From Xylaria sp. FL1777 (taxonomy: Eukaryota > Ascomycota > Sordariomycetes > Xylariales > Xylariaceae): a DNA stretch of 64,000 nucleotides. The notes beneath the pieces are model-generated. The model did no database searches and had not been told where the DNA came from. It saw only the letters and a program-made list of their open reading frames with translations. The DNA lies in assembly GCA_022578965.1 (NCBI GenBank), contig MU400518.1:434001-498000 (forward strand), in the 5' to 3' direction. Made by a program: the position numbers and the translations under genes. This document shows, one piece after another, positions 34,715 through 47,176 of the stretch (the first letter of the stretch is position 1; every line of letters begins with the position of its first letter).

Positions 34715-35251
34715 TTGGGATGTTTGTTAGGACCCGAGAGTCGCATCCCAGTCTCCGTCAACATCGGCCACTTCTACGCATCAAGGCTAACTGCAGACCT
34801 AGATCTTGTAGTCACCAAGGGCAAATCGACAAAAGATGGGCGGTTTTCGCAGTTGTGGCTTGCGATGCTTGCCAAGTGCAGGAAGCTAGGCCGGATTCAA
34901 AATCACTTGCATCAAGAAAGGCGGGGGATTCATGCGGGTGCTGCAGGTGCTGAAGCCCCCTTGACCAACTCTGTTCCATTCACCAAGAAATGGACATGAA
35001 CATGCAGTTCTCTCTCGCAAGTCGTCGCGACCTGCCTGCACAGTGGCCACCTGACGCATCATCTTGAGTCCTGCCAGCATCGTCTTACAGCAAACGAGGT
35101 TGGGATTTCAGACCTCTTACATCTCACTCGTGAAGCATACTTTATGTGCTTTGCAACAGTGCTGATGAACATCGACAGCAGGCGCTTCAACTCTGAGTCC
35201 AACAAACAGATCGACGTGATTCTATTTAACTTTCGTCAAATAGTCTACTGA
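34715..35251 (+). pseudogene. Probable decayed gene of unknown family
   Basis: From the ATG at 34715 one frame stays open to a TGA at 34997-34999 and then, in the same frame, to a TGA at 35249-35251. The text is protein-like at both ends: DLVVTKGKSTKDGRFSQLWL and LAMLAKCRKLGRIQNHLHQE upstream, LLHLTREAYFMCFATVLMNI and DSRRFNSESNKQIDVILFNF downstream. An intron removing the first TGA is possible, but I could not place convincing sites. No family was recognised; flanking frames upstream (33350-34150) may belong to the same locus. Confidence 0.4.
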
Positions 35252-38200
35252 GAACATCCGAGGCGGCCGATCACAGACGATCTCTGCCTACACTGCTTAT
35301 TAGCAAAGTATATACGAATCTTGAAAACGCCACCAACGTGAGGCTGCCACTTCAGTGAGAAGATTATGTGGTTATCAAGCAACCCTACCTCGATATACAG
35401 TGTGGTATTCGTGGGGCACTTCTAGAATGAGTGCGCCCGCTTCTACTCACAAGTTCCCCGCACCGTTCACAATCAAAGCTCATGTGGCATCGCGAAAGTA
35501 GCATCGTGAATCTATCAAAATTAGTAGGAAATAACACGCCTCTTCTTTTAGCTTGCCTTAGCTTGGACGCATCCCACGCTGTGTATAAGCAGAGCACTAC
35601 GACCCCAGGAAGCATTCATGTGCTGCACACTGGACTGGCATACTAGGGCGCGGCGGGTTACCTCTTGCCGAGGGAATAGTTTTGTTCGACTATTTAAAAG
35701 CCAGACAACTGGGTAATCGAATAGATGCCATTTATATCCTATCGTTGCCAGCCACAGGTTCATCATCGATCATAATCAATCATGATAATGCGTGTTACTG
35801 CGTATATTATTTTCAATGGTAGTAACTCTGCTGGAACGCCATAAGCCGTTCCAGTGTCCAGCTTGTGGCAGGTTGATATGCAGTTGGTCGTAACCAGTAT
35901 TGAGTGGCGTGAGCTCTACATTTTGCGCCAATGCAATAGTTGCGATGCTTCACTCGGGCTACCACTGGAGTGTAAGAGGTGCCGCTTCCAGCGCGTTATC
36001 TCGCATTCGCAGGTCATGTCGGTCCTAGGCTTTGCTAGACTGCAGCAGGCCGAATTAGATTCGCTGTCCGTATCGTAGGTATCATTGGAAACCACTGCAA
36101 CCATGTTCATCCCTCCGCGATGACGAAGCTTTCTCAAATATGCATGCGCTCAGCTGATTTCTTGTTCGCTATTGGTCACATACTATATGCCAGTGGTATA
36201 CCTATTCTGGAGAATCCATACATTTTAGTGCGAGGGCTTCAACATGATTTCCCCACTGCCACGCGAAACGTAAGAAGTTTACAGATGCCTAGTAGCAGCA
36301 CGATATGCCAGGCTATAGACCAAGTCTTGGATTTCCCGAAATGGGCAAGAATAAACCATACATAGTAGACCCTTGATACTACTACCTATAGCAGCAGTAC
36401 GGAGTAGAACGGACTAGATGCTGTCTACAAATGACAGCACCTGCTTTCTCTGATATCGTGAGCACGACCCCACGCTGTGTAATGTTCTTGTCATAATACA
36501 ACCCACGCACCATGGATCACCTGACTGTCTCATCCTCTCGGCAATTCGTGGGCGATCACGATGTTCACCTTAAGCCATACTAAGGATAGTATGACGCAAC
36601 TATAAACCGCACCAGGACATCTTCATAAGCATCCACGCACGAGGTCAGGAGAAGACAAAGAAAGATAAGCGAGCGCAACACTAGTAGTCTTCTCGGGCAA
36701 TACTAACTAACCAAGATCACCGTTAGCCAAGGACCCTATATGGGATACAGTGGTTAGTGTGACAGAAGTTCCTTCGCTAAACGGGTAGACCTATCCACTA
36801 TAAGGCCATTTTCGGTAGAGGCGGAACACCATCCTTGGAAATAATCATCAGAACCCAAGGTGTTGGGACACCCGAAATGACGGCTTACATAGTGAGTCAC
36901 GTCACACCCGACGAGTCCCAGGAACGGGACGCAATAACGGGTCCTAAAACGATGCTATTGTTATTAGAGTAGACTTTCTCAACCGCACTACATATGCGTA
37001 TGTAGGTAGATAGATAGTCTAAACATTGGCTTCACAGTTGTGTTCAAGGTTGATCCCTACAATCACAAGCTGCGGCAAAAGCTTATTCACTAGTGAGTAT
37101 TGTGCAGTAACTTCGAATTGGATCAAGCATAACACTACCTATTTTGATCCATGCTTTTAGCATCAACCCAACTTCAACCTCAATGTCAGTCCGTTCGCTG
37201 GAAGTTCGTCCCACCCATCGTCCCCTGATGGTGTGTTACCAGAACGATAAAGCGCCTTCTAAATAACATCTTATTACAGCCCCACGCTCCTTCGCTAACC
37301 TATCCTGTGTAGAACGCCGCAACCACCTCCAGATCGATAAATGCCACGAGTAGTGCCGGTCTAAAATAGTGATTGATTTGCTGGTACACGCTAAAGGTCT
37401 CTTGGGACTTTGGTCGACGGAGAGGAAAGTCTGGGCACCGAAATATGAATGGGGATTTCTGTGTCCCCTCCCGGATTGCTTACTGACACCCCCTCCCAGA
37501 GCAAGCCCAGAGCCCGAGAACGTGGTTCAGCTACGAACTCCCTCAGCCCTAGCCCATTTCTGCTCACCTCGCCTGCTCAATTAGGCATGGTACTCTGACC
37601 GCAGTCCATCTCTGGACGCCGTCATGCTCCGACGGCGAGATACAGCAATCTCAAGCTGCATGTTTAGCTTCGCGGCGCCTCGAGAGATCTTGACCCAATG
37701 TGGCCTTGGGGATGTGTCCCTACATCATCTTTGATACGCCGTGAAACGCTTAGCAGACATTTAGGACACATGTTGCAATTCTCGGTCGAGTCGGACCAGA
37801 TAGTCACCGACTGAGATCGGAGCGAGGATCGTAGTGTCCAATATAGGTCTAGAATACCCCTATGATCTTCTCTCGGTGTAGCGTAGACCTTCCTAGCACC
37901 CTCTCAGCTGGGCTATCATCATCTCGCGAGTTATCAAAAGCAACATCGTCAGCCTTCCCAGGACAAAGGGGAATCACGCTAGCCAGCGTGAATAACTCGG
38001 CTGTCAAGTTGCCATTGTTTACTCAACAAGCAAAGCCTCTTTTTCGGTTGCTCCGGACAGTTGATCATTCCGTGGGCTTAGCTTTAGAATACCAACACCC
38101 AGTCAATAGCGAAGCTGCGCTATCACGACGCTATCAGCAAGTTGCCACCATCTACAGCACGTTATGAGTTTTCGCCACAAGCCACACAAAACGGCGGAGG

Positions 38201-41200
38201 AAATTTTTTTTTTTTTTTTTTCCCTTGGACAGTCATCTTGTCATCACAATGTTTGAGGGTTGCCTCATATGCAGGCACCAAGCGCGAAGGGGCAGGTTAT
38301 GATCTTGTCATGCAGCTGACCATCCAGATGACGATCTAGAATGCGAACTACCTATGTCTAACGCAGTGACTACCACAAACATTATCACAGGTTTTAAGTG
38401 ACGGGCAACTATTCTCAGTCAGCCCCTTGCAGATGAAGCCATCATCCATTCACACGTAAGACAAACCGTTTCGGACTTGGATGCTACCATGCGCGGCCAA
38501 GCGGCACAGCAACACAAGCGCATGAGCTCGAAGTCACATGGCATACAGTGGGTGCTAAGATTAATATTGAAGGATATTGTGGGTTCAACTGTTAAATGAG
38601 AGCTATCACTACACTATCACCACACTCCTGTCAGATCTTCAAGAGTCCCGATGTGCAGACTTCGACCTTATCTTCGCTCTACCGTGTATGTCCACCTCGG
38701 CTGAAATAGGATTGACTGCGTGGACTAGTGTAGGTGCAGTGGGGGCAGCACAATTCGGGAAGCGTAGTCGCTTCTATCAGACGATGTAATACACTACTAA
38801 CCTTAGGTAAGAACTTAGGTAGACCTGAGGACGTTCGCTCTGTTGGTTGATTGACTCGTTTACGCCTACCGCGCCTCTATTGAGGGTCTAACTAGTTCTC
38901 GATCTAATTAGGTAGTATGTAACGACATCTACTATGTAAGAAGACATTCCGCCACGGGACTATTTTACGATAAAAAAAGAACAAACGGCTAATGTCGAGA
39001 TTTGCAGCGCCGCCCGTTGACGACCATGGCATGTTCCGGAGCGAACCAAGCAATTGGGTCGGCTTAGCGAACGTCCGCATTGTTTATGAGCGATCAATCA
39101 CATTGATGATGTGTCGGCAGGATTCGCCGAACCCCAGCTCCCAACGCCGTGGTTTCTATTCGGGCTTGGACAAACGGCCGAGATAAGCAGATAGACAACA
39201 TCAGGGAAAGCATCTGGGTTAGATAAAGCGGTCCCGCTAAAGAATACTCCATATCCAGAAGTAGGAACAGTTATCTTGCGACGATTACTGTTTCTCGCGC
39301 GCGAGGTTTCGTCATCAGTCTTATTCCCGACAGTCGTTGTTAGCTGCGAGACCTGCAGGACAGACTTGGATGCCCTGGAAGACCATGTTGGCAATAACCT
39401 TGAGAATACATGCGCGTGTAGGCGGATGTGTAATGAGAACCCCCTATACTAGGCGTGCAGTATCGTATCGCATCGCCATAACTGCCGTTGCCAGACGAGC
39501 AACTCTAAAAATATGCCGAGGACCCGAAACTTGAGCAGTATAGCAGCGCATGAATTACCAAGTGATGTAGCTGGTGAACACGACTACCTACCATGAAGGA
39601 TCATCCCTATTCTCCCGCTGTTCGCGATGGTAACAAGGCTCGCTGGACTGGGAAAGCCGCCCAGACAAGACGGTAGGGCTGGTCTCAGGTGAGGTAGGTA
39701 TTCTACCCTTCCTTGTGATCGTATATTGGTTTCGCTTTTCTCTGCGCTGCTTCCTGTAGATACCCTTGACAGAGCTCTGGCGTTGTCACGACATATCTAG
39801 CACCCTAGGACATTGCATGACTCCTACACAAGGATGCCACTCCGCCAAATGCTGTCAGACATAGCCGCAATTTTGATATGAAAACTATGCTACATTGTAC
39901 ATTGTGGTCGTCGCCGTAGTAGCCGTGTGATGGATATTACAGCAATAATACACAGACACTGCCCTGATTCATGTGATATATCGCCGAAAACCAAAGCGGT
40001 TTCGCCGTTACTAATAACACAAGTAGTATCGCGTACCGACAGGGAGATGGTGCCAAGACTATATAACGGCCAACGCACAGATCGTAGAAATACGGCAAGC
40101 TAGTGGCTGGGCAGAAGCTGGTCAACCAGGATGGACGTGAAACCAATTATTCGACCAACGAATAGAAATACGAAATTGACCCCCCGCATTCTGTGTTTTC
40201 CAAGCCACTTGACCGACCACTCGTCCCCCAGCTTCTTCTGCACACTTGAGCGATTTAGGTAGGTCGGTCAGCAGCTCCTGTGCGCTTCCCCTAAACGAAA
40301 ATAAAATCGCCGTAGGGATTAGACAATTGACAGTCTCAGGTGCGCAAGGAATAACCGAGCGACTAGGTGCTACGTCAATGGCTGGCTTAACGAGGAGAAA
40401 AAAAAACCATTGCTTCTCATCTCCGACACTTCCTGGCTGCCGCACGCGATGGGATGCATTGTAGATCACCAGTACACGGTTGCATGAATATCTAGGCGAA
40501 GAGAAGGTGTTTGATCTAGCAACTCGGACTTAACAGAGACACTTTAATTAATCAGAGTCGTACGTTTGTCATTCGTCGGCTTTTTTTCCTTTTACCGCAA
40601 AGAAAGACATGGCGCGAATCAAGAAATACGTCCCAAAGATCGAACACAATAGAGATGATGCATGGAGATTTTCCTCATACCGGTAACTAGGTTGCTGCTA
40701 AGTAAGTCCCCAGAACACAGGGGTGATCCCAGGATTTTCCCCAGACTCCCCCAGGTATCAAGATACCAGCTGCAGGGTTTCGTGACCGAAATAGCCCGGC
40801 CACGGCTTTTATCACAATGTGACATCCTGGACAAGCTACAGGAGTCAACGGCGTCATATCATCCATCAGACTAATAATATTAAAACAATAATGTGTGTAG
40901 ATGCAATGCTTATGTTCCTTCGCCCTGACTGTGTGTGTCGCTGGCCAGCCAAGTCATGCAGGCCTAGGGTAGAAACCTAGAAGAATGCCCGGAGAAAATT
41001 TGTCAGGCATAGTAATTGCAATTCCCAATGCACTGGCTCCAAAGGAATGGCATCCCATCAAACAAAAATGCAGCTTGGCCAACGTCCCGACCTCACATGG
41101 AAAACAGCGCGCTTCCTACGCAGGCCACGCAAGTGCTGCGAGGTGGTTATGCTGTTGGCCCAATTCTGCTTGCCCAGAGCCAAGAAAACTAGGGCCTAGA

Positions 41201-44200
41201 ACTCTAGAACCGGCGACGGCCTAGTCCTGTGATATGATCTATCAGGTTACACGACGGTGAGCAGACGGTTCATGTAGTATTGGCGCCGTAACCTTAATGG
41301 AATTGGCCGGAATAGAATTGATCTTGTGACCCGTTGCAGCTGTCGTAGTCTCCGGTCCCCCTTATTCTTCACGACTAGTCCCGACGTACGTCACACATCA
41401 ACCTACAATGTAGACACGGCGTCGCTCGCGATGATAGGTACATCGAGGCTTAGGATATTGGGGGAGGGACAAGGTGAGAGGAGGAAATAACGCCACATTT
41501 ACCGGAAATGCGCTGTGACTGTCACTACATACATTACACTGCGTGTTTCCTCATCCTGGGCTATTAACCGTTGCACGACCTCAGCTGCGACACGGAATAC
41601 TGCAACGGGCGATGCCGTCAGCAGGATGAGAAGATTGTCTGAAACCTGGCTGGTCTCTCATCCTCATTGTGCACGTCCCCTTCCTCTTCGTATTGGCCCA
41701 ATATCTCGCCTGGCATGAACCATGGCGTCCCGGACATCGTCATGTCGTGGAAGCTGGAAACAGAAAATAAATTAAAATGAAAAATGCCTTTGACTGCATC
41801 TGACAATCGGGCTGACCAACCACCAGGCTAGACTCACCCTCATTTACCAGAACCATTGTATCCAAGACGGCCCAGATCGGCTTACCAAGTGTGATTTATT
41901 GCAGGGAGTGTCGGCTTAGTGCAAGTATCGTGGGATGGTTTCACGGGCATCGCTCACCGACAGTAACCGAATGTGAAGTTTCAGACAATTTACAATAGAG
42001 TGTTTTTTTTTCTCAGGGGGAGGGGGCCAGACTTTGATACCACTCCGGACTCTTGGAATTAGTGTAGTAGTATGTTTGTTTTCATTATTGTGCTAAGACA
42101 GTCTGGGGCATTGAAACCAGAGATTCATTGCTTCGCCGCTTACTTGCAGCTAGACATGACACTTAGATACCGGTATACAGGTATACATTAACGACTCACG
42201 ACAATAAACAAGGGCTGAGTTCAGTCCTTAACGGTACGCCCTTCAAATTATCATCCACACCTTTCGGAATTAGCCTTGCCCTTCTCTACTACACGTGTAC
42301 GTACTCGCTAGAGAGTCAAGCGAGGCTAGGACGGGGATCTGTCTACCAAGGTTGGCTCTTTGGCAACAGGGCAAGAATCGGCAAGCCGCCGAATTACTTT
42401 CTGAAGATCCCGTGGAATTCGTCTCCCCTGTCAGCCCTTCGTCAGTGCTCATTGGCCGCCACGTGCGCCGACAACATGGTAACGCCCTTGCGCCACTGTT
42501 CATGTCCGATCATCCGTATTAAGAAATGGCTATTGAATTGGGTCTTTTTTTTTTGAAGAGAGGGAGGGAAATAAAAATAAAAGAAGGCTTGGTACACTAG
42601 AGATTCTCAGGCGTCGCCAGCGGAGCCGGGGTTGCCGCTCGTCTGGACCTAGAATTCACGATCCTACCGTTTCGGTTATAGCTGCTTCAACGCCCCAGGT
42701 ATTGTTCTGCTGTGTCCTGCCCTGATCTAGCTTGGTCTGGTTTGCCTGCCGTTGCAAAAGTCCATCATCTCACCCACACCCCCCTTAGCTTTCAACTGCC
42801 CGGGCACCTCTGTGGCTTAACTCATCTTCGGCGTGCTTACCCAACGGGCATGAGCTTTCATCTCGATTGTTTGATGGCCCGACACCAACGTCTCGGGACA
42901 TAGCATTGCCGCTTTTGGCGCTCTTTCTGTTTACAACTTAGTAGCAGTCTCGCTCTCCGGCCGGCCACTTTCGTCTTCCAAAGCGCACACAGTGGTGTAC
43001 GCAGTAAGAAGACGATGCGTGCGCGATTGGTAATATCGTACTGGGGAGTTAGGATCTAAAGCCATTCAAAGGAGACTGTTAGCGCTAATATAACAAACAT
43101 GCAGCACGAAATGAGCAGGCCATTTATCCAAATTTTCGGGTGATTCCGAGTAAAGCGAAATACGTAGTAGATCGAGGGACGGACCAGAGACTATCTACCG
43201 GTAGTCTAGAGCCAACGGTGGGCGTCAATCATCCGTCCGAGACTAACTTAGATGGATAGAACTACATCAGCAAAACAACAGCGCACGCCTACGCTCTCAC
43301 GTCTGGAACTGTGATTCAGCCGCAGCGAATCCTGGAGACTTCTGACCCAGAGCCTTGGATATGGTGCCTCGGGATAAGGTGAGGGAAATGGCGTGAGATT
43401 TCATGCTCGCAATGGCTAGCTGAACGGCCACACCCACACCCACCTGTCAAGGTGAGTGGGAAGGCTATGCGCCATGGCCCCTGCAACCAACTGATAGTAC
43501 CATTGGGACGCCAAGGTGAGCAAATCCCGTGAGAGCTACGGGAGTGGGAACGTATCCAGTTAGGGTGACAATCCGCTGGGATGGGTTCAAGATTCCTGGT
43601 AACCTCTAGCAAGCCTAGCCTGACAGTTTTTGTTGGAAGCAGAAGCAACCAGATCCTCGAAGCAATTAGGAGCAAGTCCTTGTATTCGCTTCGCCGCACA
43701 TATACATGCACTTGCAGCGTGAGAATACCCATGTGTCTGACGCTTTCTCGTGGCAGGCAACGAGTGTCATGTATACTATACTATGATTGCCGGGGGCATC
43801 TGCCTACTCTCTTTCCAGCCAAGCCAAGGCCGGTAGATAATACAGCAAAAGCACTTCGAAGGCGCCCAAATCCCTCCCACAATCCCCCAAACTCACATGT
43901 CTCTCATGATATGCGCGCAGGATGAAACAACCTCGTGGAGGACGAGACTCAGGCGCCCGAGCTATGCAGGCAAATCAACCAACTGTGGATCGGCGAAACC
44001 TCCCCTTCACGAGGTGTGAGCATATAACCCAGACTAGTTTCTTCGAGATCTGCAAACTAGCCCATGCAACGAGGCTACCCAAATTCCATTTCAAACTATA
44101 CTATACTGGATGCTAGTGTAGGGTGCTGTAGATAAACTAGTACGAACTACATACCGTATTCAGCAGTAAGGGACCAGACTAAATCTATTTCGAACACGTT

Positions 44201-45314
44201 CAGGTAGTTTCCGTGACAAAGCAAAGATGTGACTTGCTTGACAACGATGTAGAATTTCATTAACGGCCATGACTAACTAACCAACCCAAACCCAACAGCG
44301 CCGTACTAAATCCGAGCTGTGACTTTTCCATCATCTTCCATGGCTTCGGTCCCCCTTACTTACTTTCTTAACTCCTTTCGCCGAAAGAGTGTGTATGCAA
44401 GGTTGCGTGTAAGTAGGACGAGTATGCAGAAGATCGAGAAGTCATAACAGCAACTGTCCGAAATCACGATCTGTCTCGCCTCATCTCTCTCTACACTAGT
44501 TACTGCGTTATGGCATGTACAATAATACCCTAGCCGCACGCTGGGGTCCAATGCAGTGCTCCCGAAGACTGTTACACCTAGACCCAAATAAACTTGCAGC
44601 CACTTACATCTGTGCTGCGATGGTACCTGTCTTCCGCCTCTTCCGACGGCATTTCATCGATCATCCTTCCTCCCCGGTCTATAGATTTGCATATGCAAGA
44701 GCAACTATTGGCGTACCTATGTGTCGCACAGGAGAAGAGAGAGGGAGAGGGAGGGAGAGAGAGAGCACACAGCCTGCCTCACTACTGCGAGGTCCCCGAG
44801 GTTGCCGTTTAGGCGTCGCTGCCTGGCTACATACACTACTACTACTACTTACTGACTACCTATCGCTACCTCTTCGATAGGTTTTTGTTTGCCTCGTGCT
44901 TATTTGCTTTTTTGCCCCCCCTCGAGTCATGTACCTGGCCGACATCATGTCTCGAATTAAGAGAAAGCAAGGCGCAACGTTGTCCTAGACGCCTGGCTTT
45001 CCTGTCGTGCGTCCAGGTACGCCTTGTTCACTCAGGCTATCAGTCGACGAGACTAGTTGGCGAACCAATCGGTTGGACTGGCCGGTTGACTATCTGGCTG
45101 TTTGCCTGCCGAACAGCCACTTCACGCACTGCATCGGTCGATAATGAGCCACCGATTAGTCTAGATCCCCTTCGCTAGGTGCTGTAATCCGAATCGCTGC
45201 CTTTCGCCAGAAGCAGCCGGAGATACTCCAGGGAAGATGCCTCGCGTCTTCGTGGGTCTTCGAGATAGGCGTCTGCGAGCAGGGCGTAAAGGTGTCTTGT
45301 TCGCTCCTTATTGA

Positions 45315-45899
45315 ATGGCACCACCTATGGAGGCTATCGAAGGACAAAAATTGTACCCAGTGTTAGAGCATGTATTTTACGATTATGTGCAGGACATGTA
45401 TGCATTCCGTCTGTTCTCGTATCATGGTGAACTGAACAGACATATACATGGAGGGAGGGTGGCTCCAACATGTTTACGAAGCATATTTGCCTACCCTAAC
45501 AATATAGGTGGTGGCAACATACAGAGTCAAGCTAGCTGGAATGAGGCCACCGATTTTGAGTCTGCCTGCCCCAAGCAGCTTGGTATGCTGAACACTAATG
45601 AAGAACTGATTCCAAAACGAACTTATCGGACACGCTTGTCCATGTGAAGCGTTCTATTCAGATTTGACTTACCGATGACCAAACCTATCCCGAAGTATCA
45701 TGTCGCTACTCGGTATCAGCACATACAGGGTGCTTGCCAGCGTGAAATTGTCTACGAAGTCCTAGGTCATATTGAATAGAAATTGTTCGTAACTGATCCA
45801 TCCGGCCAGACAGCTACACTCACACTCAGAAATAGAACATCCATGTTCAAGTTTTCCCGCAAAGAGTTCGTTGTTCAGTTCTCTAAAGAAACAACCTAG
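45315..45899 (+). pseudogene. Probable decayed gene of unknown family
   Basis: A 110-codon frame at 45315-45647 (MAPPMEAIEGQKLYPVLEHV...) is followed by a second one from the ATG at 45675 to a TAG at 45897-45899, interrupted by a single TAG at 45777. The second part reads YHVATRYQHIQGACQREIVY and, past the stop, KLFVTDPSGQTATLTLRN and FKFSRKEFVVQF, which looks like genuine protein. Whether both frames were one gene, and what it encoded, I cannot tell. Confidence 0.4.
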
Positions 45900-47176
45900 A
45901 CATTGTCAATATAAGTCTTACCCAATTCCTTGAACTTCTAAGTAGAACTATGATCTTTTTTCAACACAACCCAACATCTGTTTCCCAACATGCGCCAGGA
46001 ATCCGCGTTGAAACCAGTACTTTACCCATCTTCCTGTTCTAATACCAACAACCCTGAACAAGGGAATCATATCTATATATCACCATGTCCCTATTATCCT
46101 TTATAGTAACTGCCAGCTCACACACCACTTCGTCCAGGCGCCGCCTCATATCTGGATATCTAGTCCCCCATACCTATCATACAACGAAGATAGTAAATCT
46201 ACTAACTTCAATCGGGACCGTCAACAGAGGTACCGCACATCACTCCTTGACTAAGTTTCGGGGTAGTAATTAAGGATGCTTCTGCTCTGGCGGTGCTGTC
46301 GTTCATGTCTACCCAATTGGAGAGGGAACTACTCGAGGCTTAGACCATGGCGTCGAGTAGAGCTGATTATATCGCTAGTAGACTTACATTATTAGGTAGT
46401 CTTGACGGCCATCAGAAAGGGCTGTCTATGATGTTAAGTTTACAATGGGTAGCCGAGCGACAGCAATAGTATGCGAATAGTAGACGAGGGGTTGCCGATA
46501 GTCACAAATTATAGAGACCTCCTAGTTTGACGATAAAACTACCTGGAGTGTTCATTACTAGTGTGCATTCACACAGAATCGCTAGGCGTCACTACCTGGT
46601 GACAAGAAGGCGGTAGAATTTACTAGTCAGCCATTGGCATTCCACCTCAGAAGTATTCTACCTAATCAATAGTCCTTCTTAAGCACTACTTCTCCCGTTC
46701 TGGCAGCCTCTTAGGCGAATAATCCCTCGTCCCCTATGATGGCCCCTCTTCTGGGCCAACCACTGCCTCTCCACAGTGCGGGATGGGTGGTGGACGAACA
46801 AATATATCGTTATGCTGTTCAAAGTACCAATCGTCACCACATCTCCATCAACTTCTTACTCTAGACAAACGAGAAAAGAGCAAAATCCATAAGGCTTCTC
46901 TTAAACGGATCGTCCAAGTAGTCTGCAGTAGTGCTACTACACAAACGCATTCTTCTATCTTTTTTGGTATCACGTACATTTTAAACAGGTAGGTTGTGCG
47001 GCGGCGTGACGAGGCAATGAAGATGGGAGCAAGCGCTCAATCATTCATTCATCATCTGGAGTGCCTCATAACCCATAGATATCCCAGCCGTCCATCTCAT
47101 TGCTTGACCGACGATTTGACGAGTGCTTACTTGGGCTTCGAGGCGGCGCAAACTCATTCCTCAACTCTTGATCAAG

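Larger units (their letters stand above)
31233..47176. other. Gene desert, right part (about 16 kb) with relic-like patches
   Basis: The first kilobase is probably leader and promoter of the Ecl1-type gene and contains GTGGTT repeats (about 31390-31410). No intact gene is supported in the rest. Coherent but broken reading frames occur at 34715-35251 (+) and 45315-45899 (+), listed separately. Other frames of 100-166 codons (33645-34145 +, 43316-43732 -, 43581-43925 +, 44515-44880 +) show no domain. Simple repeats: TACC/TACA-rich DNA at 33060-33310, T18 at 38204-38221, GAGAGG tract at about 44738-44765, TAC tract at about 44832-44850. Confidence 0.5.

Noticed and set aside
43316..43732. 138-codon minus-strand frame
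   Set aside because: Composition is tolerable but no motif, neighbouring exon or conserved text supports it, and a 114-codon + strand frame overlaps it.
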